A stretch of DNA of 64,000 nt from Warburgia ugandensis (Eukaryota > Streptophyta > Magnoliopsida > Canellales > Canellaceae). A program made the translations under genes and the position numbers. The stretch spans positions 11,917,001-11,981,000 of the forward strand of contig CP141126.1 of NCBI GenBank assembly GCA_035236585.1, read 5' to 3'. How positions within the stretch are numbered: position 1 is the stretch's first letter; each line of letters opens with the position of its first letter. Positions 1 through 11,085 of the stretch are shown here, piece by piece. The notes beneath the pieces were generated by a model that was not told where the DNA came from, did not search any database, and saw nothing but the letters and a program-made list of their open reading frames with translations.

Positions 1-1188
1 CCTTTATTATTTCACTTTTCCCACCTCTCCCGTGACTTCCCGCACCAGTGTTGTACACTGAGAATTACAAAAGAAACCAAGACATTGAAAATATTGCTCT
101 TTTTATTTTTTATCATTATGTTTTTTAAGCATGGCGAAAAGTTATAAAACAACCTATAAATATATCCTAATTCCTGAATTCACTTGATATCTCCCAGTAA
201 AGAAAAATGCCACCTTGAACCTCAAACCAAGTATAACGACGAGAGGTGTCATAATATCTGCAACCAACTGTACTAGACATAGTTTTTTCGTCAAGATTAT
301 TGTTTTGATCATTGAACTAATCGGTTGTATCAATCCTTTGCATATCTTCAACAACTTATTGGTTGTAAGAGGCTGTTTACATGTCTTGTACTCGGGACCT
401 CAAGGTCACGCGTTGATAACTCTATCGTTGCGCAAAGACTCCCCTTCAATGGTAAGATTACACGCGTAGAAAATAGGACGCCAAGCTAGACCCGGACAGT
501 GCTGCTCGGGAGACCGGTTTCTAAAAGGTGAGTGCCATTATCAAATGAAGGGAGTGTCATTATCATTTCCCCCCGATATATTCGCTATTGGCGCGCGCGG
601 CAAACTTTAATCGATGCTGCTGACTGATTTCATTTTGTTTTGGGGTCGGCGCTCTTCTTTTCATTCTCTGTGCTTTCTACCTCTCACTTTCCACTTCCTT
701 CTTCCGGTTCAGATCGCCAGCAAAGCCTGGTACTTGGTGCATTCTGCTGCCAAGTTCCTGCAAGAAGGACCCTAGATCTTGAAGACTTCATTTCTTGGTA
801 CTGCAAACCTTAGATTTCTCTTGTTTCTCCTTGATATTTCATGGTAGAACCTTTTTCACTTATTTTCTCTGCATTAAGATACACTCTCCGTTCGCTGCAT
901 TCAATTCTCGACCTGGAGATTTTCCAACGAAATCGCAATTTTCTGTTGTTCTGGATGCCTGGGATATAGCCTCATTTCATTCTTCTCTCTTTGTTAGCAT
1001 CGAATTTCACGTATTTTAGCTTTGAGCGTCTTTGAATGCCCTAGCTTTTGCATATGGGGCTTTTGACAAACCTAGGGTTCTGAAGGGATTTTTTCCGGCT
1101 TCAAGTTTTGGATCTGCCCTTTTTCTTTCAGTGCTCTGCGTCTCTCGTACCGGCACTTTTGCTATTAAAAATTCGACGTGGGATTTAA
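1..1188 (+). promoter_or_regulatory. Upstream region and 5' leader of the RAD5-like gene
   Basis: No coding exon is recognisable here. A minus-strand Au-type SINE fragment lies at 366-449. The stretch from about 640 to 1188 is pyrimidine-rich, as plant 5' leaders often are, and runs into the RAD5-like start codon at 1189. I could not fix a transcription start or a TATA box. Short open frames here, such as the one at 795-1019, show no recognisable motif. Confidence 0.4.
366..449 (-). repeat. Au-type SINE, 5' fragment
   Basis: On the minus strand this matches the 5' half of the window's SINE family: the GGGGAGYCTT head, A-box region, the gaccttgaggtca B-box region and the start of the cagcctcttgc segment. 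The 3' half is missing. It lies in the upstream region of the RAD5-like gene. Confidence 0.7.
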
Positions 1189-4100
1189 ATGGCAAATAAG
1201 ATCAAGGATGAACTGGTAGAAGCAGTTCGATCCGTTCTTGGCCAAGAATTCTCGGACATGGATATAGTCCGAGCTCTTCACATGGCTAAGAATGATGTAA
1301 CTGCTGCAATCAACATTATCTTTGATACCCCTAGTTTCACCACTAGGGAAATCCCAAACCCACGGAGGAGTTCTGTCAAGCCTTCTAGGTCCCCACCTGT
1401 TCGTAATTCGAATAGGGAAACTGTCGTTCCAAGACTCAAGGTTAGGGAAAATGAGAATTGGGTTCAGTCTTTTGACTCGAACGTGGAACGTGCGTTCAAT
1501 CAAAATACTAGTAATGACTGTGACAAAAATTTAGAATGCGGGAACGAGATATTTAAAGAGGACCCAAGCAATGGTGTCACTGAAATTGTCGCTCCCGAGA
1601 GCAAGTCTTCGAGTTCGGCTGATGAGAAATCCAGCAGTGATGTTCGTAAAATTCTTCAATGTGAGAGCAAGTCTTCAAGCTCGGTTGACAGCAAGTGGTG
1701 GCTAGTTGGTAGGTCCGACCTGGCTGGGTTGCCCATATGCAAGGGGAGGAGCAAGTGTTCAAGTTTGGTTGACGGCAAGTGGTGGCTAGTTGGTAGGTCT
1801 GACCTGGCTGGATTATCCACATGTAAGGGGAGGAAGCTTAAAGCCGGTGACAGAGTGGACTTCTCATTCCCTTATGAGAAGAGCTCAAAGTCACCTTCAG
1901 GGGGCAGATTTCACAGCCGCGGGAGGACAATGGCGGCTTGCTCTGACATTGTAAGGTTCTTCACAGAAGATTCTGGAGAGGTTAGTATAACAATCAGTTA
2001 TTCTTTACACTCATTTATCAGAGCAATTGTCATATAATCTGGACTTTATTTGTTTGAAGATTGGTCGCATTCCAAATGAATGGGCAAGATGCCTCGTGCC
2101 GCTTGTAAAGTCAAAGAAGATTCAAATAGAGGGGTACTGCACTTATGCTCCAGATGTCCTTGGCATCATGGACACAATTCTTTTGTCAGTCAGGTATAAT
2201 TAAAGCAAGGAATCAATGCAAGCTGTTTCATTTGGCAACAGATAAAGCTGTGATAAGAAAAACAATGCTGCCACTCCCTCTTTGAATTTGAAATAATTGT
2301 CTTCAGATTTTTGGGAAGCCTTAGTGTTATGGTTGTTGTGGGTTTGAGGCATGGAAACAGCCTCTTGCAAAAATGCAAGGTAAGGCTGTGTACTATAGAC
2401 CCTCTTTGATCTACCCCTTCCCTGGACCCCACACATGCAGAAGCTATGTGCACTGGGCTGCCCTTTTAGTCTTCAGATTTTTGGGGAGCAATACTATCAG
2501 ATGCACTTATCTAATAACTAACCCTATATTGCTTGAGTATAATCACCATAATGTAATTTTGATTATTCTTGGATGTTTGCCACGATGAGCAACCTCTGGT
2601 AACATGTAACATATTCGGTAGGATCAGTTGCCATCATAAGTTAGATGAGGCAATTGCTGCCTTGAGATTGACTAAACCACTGACAAATTTCCTATAGGGT
2701 AATGCATTATGTAGGAGACCCAAAAACTCTGGTAACACGTAACATATTTAGTTATAATCAGTTGCCATCAAAGTTAACGAGGCAATTGCTTTGCTGAGAT
2801 TGACTGAACCTCTGACAGTTTTGCTAAAACTTAGTCTTTTGTCCATTATACCACGTGTCATACCGTCCCCCTATGATAAAAAATGAGAAGTGGTAATGGT
2901 GGAGATTGCTGTGGCTCATAGTATCATTACCCTTTTATATTTCTGTCTTTCACTACTACTTCTTCCCACTCTTGGAAAGTCAAGTCTTCTGATTCCTTTT
3001 CTTTTTTACTATGCAGCATTTATATCAACAGTTTGATGATCCAAAAGCAATACCAAACTTCACTGAAATCGCCTCGTAATTTCACAGAAGAGTCTGATGT
3101 GCATCCATTTCCAACGTTGTTCAGATTGCTGGGAATGATCCCTTCTAAGAAAGTGAGATACATGTTATATTTGGTGCAAGGCTTAATTCTTCCAACTGAT
3201 AGTTATCTGAAATTTTCATTGTATTTCACTATTTTATACTTATTCCTTTCTGTGAATTCTGTTGGATATCCATTGGAACATTTTGTCAAAAGCTTCTTTT
3301 ATGTCAGGAACAGCATCAGATGACTGTTAACTGAGTCTTTGAAGAGCTTTCTAATGAAATCTGTCTTACAAAGGCCATGGATAATCTTTGTTTTCTAATA
3401 TTCATGACTCCTGCTTATTGTCTGGAACTAAGCAATGATGGGGCAGGCGAAATGTTAAGCATCAATGTGTTGCCACCCAGCCTGCATAGTAGGGAGGAAT
3501 GACGAAAATAGAATGAAAGGCAAAAAAAGAACCTTATATCTAGAGTAGCAGCTTACTTGAAACTTCCAATGTAAATATCCTTTGTAATTCTAATCCCTTC
3601 TGTTCAAAGTTCAAACCATATATTGAAAAACCTGTATGTGGATAGTGTGACAAACTGAATTGTACCATGTTCCAACATTCTTGGTAGTGGATACCCAGAA
3701 TATGAAAATGTTGAGGTTGAGCTTCGACCAATGTTTTTATGCTCTTTCTTGCGGGACCAATGTGGCTGATTTGCTTATCCAGCTTACTGATGTAAATAAA
3801 AGATTGATGGACCATGGAGTAGGTATTAAGTTTTGAAAAGGATAAGAATCTTTGTAGGTTGATGAAGTTATGAGATATCTTTGGCTGTCCTGTTTTTGTT
3901 TCTTTACTTGGTAGTTGGTTGATGTGTCAAGCTGTCAAGCCTTGTCTCAATGCCCTCTCTCTTGTTCAAGATGCTTTTGTTAATTTTTATTTGAATTAAG
4001 AGATAATTGACATGACCTCATTATGGATGCAGAATTGGGTTCTACTGAAATATTCTGGGAGTCTTTCTGTCTGGACGAATTTATTTACCTTTATTAGATC

Positions 4101-6614
4101 AATTGGTAATTCAAACAATTAAATATGACATATGAACTGTATAAAGCTTCTTGTTTATGTAAATCTCCTCATTCTGTGTATGAGATCTATTAATCTTTTG
4201 TACTTCTTCGTAAATAAGAACTCTCCAATTAAATAGTAAAGATTAAAATAATTATCTACAAGCAGTTCAGAGAGGTTCATAAACGGGCAAGTCATCACTT
4301 TTCACAGGAGAACAACAGTCCCCTTTCTTTCCCATTCTGGCAGGGTTAGATGATGGATCATGACACCACCTGGCCCTTGATCATTTAGAGACCATTTATT
4401 CTTTGGAACAGTTTTTTCATTGATGATTGTCTTAAGGAGTTTTCATTCTGTTTCAGTTGTCACTGATTGACTGGGGATTAGATTAAAATGACTTTTTTGA
4501 CGTAGCTTAGGGGAGGCATTGGACTCTCCAGAAGCCAAAGAAATTCATGTTATGGGAGGCTCCAGTTGCTGGTGGTGGATGGCTGTGACTGAACATTTGG
4601 AATTATTGGCTTCTATATTGGGCCCTAGAATTCCATTGTCAAAGATTAATGCAAGAGGCCTGGTCATTTATGACTGGAATGCTGTTACATTCTCTTAAAT
4701 GCTTGTGATAGTAATTGTTTGTCATATCTAATTGAGTTCTTTCAGGATGTTTGCCCTTATTTTGCAAGGAATTGCTCTGACAACTCTTTATCTTGAACTT
4801 GGGTTCTTTTCTTTCTTTCACTTCCAAACTTAAGTTTTTTTCTTATTCTTTGTCAGGCTCAATTTACCCCTGAGGATTTCAATACGAGGAAGCGCCCCCT
4901 AGAGAAAAAGGTTCAAGAACTAACTCATTGAGCTTTGTCTCGTTTTATTTGTGCTGAAATATACTGAGTACTAGTATTCTAACAGGACAGTGCTGGGATC
5001 CCCTTGCCAACATTGCCATCTACGAAGTACCAGAAATCATCTTCCGATGGTGGGGGAATTCAAAATGAGGAAATGGTTATTTCAGATTCTGATCTGGATA
5101 ACATTGTGGGTATTTCAGATGCTTCTAAGCTTGAGGTAATCTAACACCTGAAACAGTACATATTGTATTTGCATGATATCTATAGTTTATGCCCTGGTCC
5201 TTCCACTTGTATGATGTTTGACTGAAATTTACTTCCCAATACAATCTTTTTGCTTGGAAGAAAGAGTGTATACAGTGAAGATTGCTTTCTCATGTCTTCT
5301 ATCATGTTATACAGGAAATGGAACCTCCTGCTACTCTGCAGTGTGAATTACGACCTTATCAAAAGCAGGCTCTTCATTGGATGGTCCATCTGGAGAAAGG
5401 AAGATTCTTGGAGGAGGGAGCAACAACTCTTCACCCTTGCTGGAGTGCATATCCACTTGCAGACGAGTACAACAAATACCTAATATCTTAAAATTGTTTC
5501 ATTTTTCTGCCTGTGGTGTTTGATGTTAATGTTTGTGTTCCAGGAGAGGAGTTGTAGTCTATTTGAATGCATTTTCAGGGGATGCTACAATTGAATTTCC
5601 AAGTGCTCTTCAAATGGCAAGAGGAGGAGTATGTTACTGGCCTGATTCTTGCTTCAAATGCTTTTGTGGTAGATATCAATGCAGCACTTTAACATGAAAA
5701 TGCATTGAAGATTTTGGCAGATTCAATGGGGCTTGGGAAGACCATTATGACAATAGCTCTTCTGCTGGCTTATTCTGACAGAGGTGGATCAGGAGCATGC
5801 TCTGCAAGTCAGTTCTGTGGAGAAACTAGTGAAATTATTGGTGATGTGGATGAATCTATGACTTCTACAAAGAATTCAACAAGCATTGCTAGTATTAAGA
5901 AGCCAATGAAATCTGAGCAACCGTTAATTGGTGGTGGAAATTTGATCATTTGTCCAATGACACTGTTAGGTCAGTGGAAGGTGAGATAGTGAATTCATGG
6001 TTTTGTTTTTGATGCTTATCATGTTGTGTCTTAACTGGAATGTTGCAATATATGTTTTCACCTTTTCTTTTTCTGTGTTGTTGCTGCCGTTGGCCATAAT
6101 TAGTTGGTTAGCTATCTATTATTGAAGTAAGCTTACCTGCACAACTGTGGAGCATCAGTGAAAATCTTCTGGAGTTCTTGACATTTCTAAATGTATTGAA
6201 TGACAGATGGAGATTGAAAGCCATGCTGAACCTGGATCTTTGTCTATCTATGTCCATTACGGGCAGAGCAGGTTGAAGGCTGCAAAGCTATTAGCACAGT
6301 ATGACGTTGTTATTACAACCTATGGTGTAGTAGCATCAGATTTTTCTGAAGAGGTAACCTTGGAACTTCAGAATTAGGAAGTTAAATTTATTATGATGTA
6401 AGGCATGGCTGATATACCCTACATAATGACTTTCAAAGATAACAAAATAAGATCTTTGACATGGTGATTTAGGTTGATAGGTTACTAAAAAGTGTAGTAC
6501 AAAGCATGTGCTTCATGCTGTACCCCTAAACATTTATTTTAGTGAATAGCTTGTTTAAGGTAAGTGTAAGATTTAGAATGGCTTAGATCTTGCAAAAGGT
6601 GGCCCTTATAGGAC

Positions 6615-6661
<47 letters not shown>

Positions 6662-6851
6662 AGATGTTGTTGTATAGCCTATTGAAGACAAAGGCAAGAG
6701 TTTTGACTATTTAAATCTTCCAAAAAGTGGAATAAGAGTTTCTTTATCTCTCTCTCCCCAATAGATGAGATTCCATTGCACAACACTAGGTAATGCCAAG
6801 ATTGTGGATGGTTTAGATCTTCAAAGAAGTGGGCCCAATAAGAATATATAT

Positions 6852-6885
<34 letters not shown>

Positions 6886-9800
6886 AGACCTTATCCCAAT
6901 TAGGGGTCGACCATAGGAATCTTATTCCTCCATTCCTCTCTATTAAGTACCATGGCTTGCGCTTTTAGAACCTTCTACTTGTATTGCCTCACTCCTAACC
7001 GGTGCCGTTGTTCGTCTCCTTTGAACATGTCTAAACCATCTAAGTCTAATATCCCTCATCTTGTTACCTATTGGTGTTACTCCTAAATTTTCTCTAATAT
7101 TTTCATTTCTAATTCTATCCTTTCTTATCTTACCACTCATCCATCTCAACATCCTCATTTCTGCGACGCTCATCTTATGAGCATGATGTTCCTTAACTAC
7201 CCAACACTATGATTCATAGAGCATGGCTGGCCTTATGGCTGTCTTATAGAATTTTCCTTTAAGTTTGAGCGGCACTCGCCGATCACACAAAACTCCAGAT
7301 GCACATCTCCATTTGTTCCAACCCGCTTGGATTCTCTTGGTAACCTCTCTCTCAATCTCTCCACTCTCATGAATTATTGATCCTAAGTACTGAAAGTGGT
7401 CTTTTACGGGGACTTCTTGGTTATTAATCTTGATTGGTGTTCCACTCCTACTCTCATTGCTAAAATTGCATTCAATATATTCTTAGTTCAGCTAATTTTA
7501 AATCCTTTAGATTTTAATGCTTCTCTCCATAACTCTAGCTTTATGTTTACACCCTACCTTGTCTCATCAAGTAAGACTATATCATCTGCAAATAGCATGC
7601 ACCAGGGAATCTCCTCATGCAAATGTTTTGTTAACTCATCCATAACTAATGTGAAAAGGTATGGGCTTAATGCCGATCTTTGGTGCAATCTTACAATGAC
7701 AGGAAAATCACCAGTCTCACCACTAGTGGTCTTAACATTTGTTACCGCTCCCTCATATATATCTTTAATTATGTATATATACCCATGTGAAACCCCTTTA
7801 TCGCCCAACACCTTCTATATTAACTCTTTAGGGACTCTATCATAAGCTTTCTCTAAGTCGATAAAGACCATGTGGAGGTCTTTCCTCCTCTCCCTATATT
7901 TCTCTACTAATTGTTTTAATAAGAAAATAGCTTTCATGGTAGACTTCTCAGGCAAGAAACCAAACTGATTCTCTGATACACTTATTTCATGTCGTAACCT
8001 CTTCTCAATCATTCTTTCAAAAAGTTTTATAGTGTGGCTCATAAGTCTGATCCCTTGATAATTAGTGCAACTCTGTATGTCTCCTTTATTCTTATAAATT
8101 GGTACAATAGAGCTTTTCCTCCACTCAGCAGGCATTTTCTTTAATTTTATAATTTTGTTAAACAACTTGGTCAATCAAACTACCCAAATATCTCCCATAT
8201 GCTTCCAAACCTCTATTGGTATACCATCGGGCCTTATGGTTTTTCTTGATTTCATCTTTTTCAAGGCTTCTTTCACTTCAGGTATTCTAATCCTACGTTC
8301 ATATTTATAATATCCAATGTTATTTAGATTTATAGTATTTTCAATCCCTATATTCTCAGAGCCATTGTCATTTAACAATTTTTGAAAGTATGTTTTCCAC
8401 CTTTGTTTGATCTTATCATCTTTGACTAATACTTTTTGATCATCGCTTCTAATTCATCTAACATGATCTAAGTCCTTACCCTTCTGTTTTCTTACTTTTG
8501 CAAGTTTAAATACATCTTTCTCACATTCTCTTGTTATGCTTTAAGTTTAGCCTCACCATTCTCTTAGCAACCATTTTAGCATTCTTGTATTGTTCATAGT
8601 TTTCATTATTTCTAGTCTTCTGCCATGCTTTAAAATACATTTGTTTTTCTTTAATAACTTTTTGTACTGTTTCACTCCACCACTATGTTTCCTTTACTAA
8701 TTGCCTTTTACATTTAGATACTCTTAAGACATCTTTAGCCACTTTTTTAATGGACTCAACAATATTAATCCACATGGTATTTACTTCTGTTTCATAGTTT
8801 CAATTTCCTTCTACCATCAACTTATTTGTGAATGAGGTTATTTTCTCTCCTTTTAAGTTCCACTACTTGATTTTTGGCTACCTATTAAGTTCATTTCTTT
8901 TCTTTCATCTTTTGAGATGGATATCCATAACCATTAACCTATGTTGTGAGGTTAAACTTTCATCGGGTATCACCTTATAATCCTTACACATAGATCGTTC
9001 ATTATCCTAAGTAGAAAAAAGTCTATTTGGCTTTTATGAAGTCCACTTTTAAAGGTTATTAAGTATTCATTCCTCTTCTTAAAGAGTGTATTTGCAATGG
9101 CTAGGTTATATGACAAAGCAAAATCGACGATATTCTCCCCCATCTCATTTCGTTGACTTATACCATACCTTTCGTGTATTTTATCATATCCTTTTTTTTC
9201 TTTTCCTACATGGCCATTTAAGTCTGCTTCTATAAATATCCCGTCAATGTTGGGAATTTCTAGCATGACTCCCTCCATATCTTTCCAAAATTGTCTCTTG
9301 ATTATATCTTGTAACCCTACTTGTGGTGCATATGCACTTATAACATTTATAATGTGCACTCTTAGAACAAGTTTTATTATTATAATTTTATTATTGATTC
9401 TTTTAACGTCCACAACTTTATCCTTTAATTCTTTATCCACTGTTATTCCTACGCCATTTCTGTTATTATCCTTTCTTACATACCATAATTTATACCCATC
9501 TATTTCTCTAGCTTTAGCCCCTTTCCACTTGGTTTCTTAGATACAAGCGATGTTGACTCTCCTATGTTTCATCGCATCTACCAACTCCAAACTCTTATTT
9601 GTCAATGTCCCTATATTCCATGTGGTGATACAAATCTTATGCTCTGGAGATATTCTATTTACCATCGCCTTTCTCGACCTCCATGGCATGAACCCATGTC
9701 CACTTTTCAGTGCGCTTGGGTTCTGATGCAGCGTGTCTCTTCCAAGGGGATGCTCTAGCAGCCCTTACCCATTTTTTACTACACCTGGGATCCAATGTAG

Positions 9801-10857
9801 TGCGTAGCTTCTGGGAGAACGCCCTAGCAACCCTTGCCTATTTTTCACCGCACCCGGGATCTGATGCAGGGCGTTGCTTATGGGGAATGCCTTAGCTCGA
9901 GGGAATGTTAGTTTTTTATTCATGTCATGTTAGGGTTGCCATAGTTTTAAGAAGCTGAAGATGATTTTCATTTTTTCCATACAAACTAATATACAAATGT
10001 ATATTCATTTGCAAGCAGAAAAGAAATAACAAAATCATCTTCAACTCACCCTTGTCAGCAGGCACCTGACGCAAGGGTTGCTATATTTTAAGAAGGTGGA
10101 GATGATTTTGATTTCTTCCTCACAAACTAATATACAAATGCATATTCATTTGTAAGTAAGAAATAACGAAATCATCTTCAACTTCTCCCTTGCTGGCTAG
10201 CACCTGATGCAAGACCCTCCTCCTTTTTCATTCGGGCTTGGGACTGGGATTGGTGGAGTTATATATACATATACATATACATATATATATTTCCCCATTG
10301 AAGTAAATCTATCAGATTTACTTACTCTTGACAGTCTAGATCTTTAAAAATGTGGACCTAATAGAGGTAAATCTACTCTCTCTCTCTCTCCCCATTGAAT
10401 GATAACTTGTGCATAGTCGAAAAAAAGGTCAAGATTGTAAATGATCTATAACTTAGATGAGGTGAAAGTGTCTATTTGACTATTAAAAAAGAGAGGGAAA
10501 ACAAGCTGCTGGAGATTATCCTTTAGATAAGAGTTTTAGTTTGTTTGGGGAATCTGGGAGGGGTTGAATCAGATGAACATATTAGATCTCTGAAAATCTA
10601 GAAGGGAGTGGCTTGGATCCCAAGTTTTAGACCCTTTGACATATACTCCTTACTCTCACTTGTAAGGGATACACACACACATATGGGGGCGTGTTAATTT
10701 CAGCTGTTTCATGCAGGTACAAGGAGCAGGTGACATGTGATTGGTTGGAAAAAAGTCAAAAGCAGCCATTTCCTCTAACTTTTTCTGCTTTTGACTTTTT
10801 TCCCGCCAATCATATGTCACTTGTACTTTATATCTACATTAAATAGCTGAAATTAAC

Positions 10858-10934
<77 letters not shown>

Positions 10935-11038
10935 TGAATGTTTTACCCACTAAAGTAAATGTAATAAAAGTAAATTTATTAGATTTACTTACTCTAGACA
11001 GTGTAGATCTTTCAAAAAGTGGACCTAATAGAAGTAAA

Positions 11039-11085
<47 letters not shown>

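Larger units (their letters stand above)
6853..9898 (-). mobile_element. RTE-clade LINE, near full length but inactivated
   Basis: On the minus strand, from 9898 down to 6853: a 5' region with 69-bp tandem repeats; an apurinic-type endonuclease with [16 protein letters not shown] and QIDFFLLR motifs; a reverse transcriptase with the [12 protein letters not shown] active-site block (7554-7620); and a C-terminal region containing RWFRHVQRR (6943-7173). The plus strand at 6853-6882 is a (catcat)n tract, so the element ends in TGATGA repeats, a typical RTE tail. The reading frame is broken: one TGA lies at 8175-8177 where related elements usually carry Trp, and frameshifts occur near 7815 and between 8378 and 8970. 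It is inserted antisense to the RAD5-like gene. Confidence 0.9.

Noticed and set aside
1577-1822. Minus-strand open frame with internal repeats
   Set aside because: Antisense shadow of the duplicated RAD5 exon-1 segment.
7396-7845. 149-codon plus-strand open frame
   Set aside because: It is the antisense shadow of the LINE reverse transcriptase read on the minus strand.
9725-9898. Possible CRISPR-like repeat array
   Set aside because: Contiguous 69-bp tandem units without spacers, in a plant LINE; not a CRISPR.
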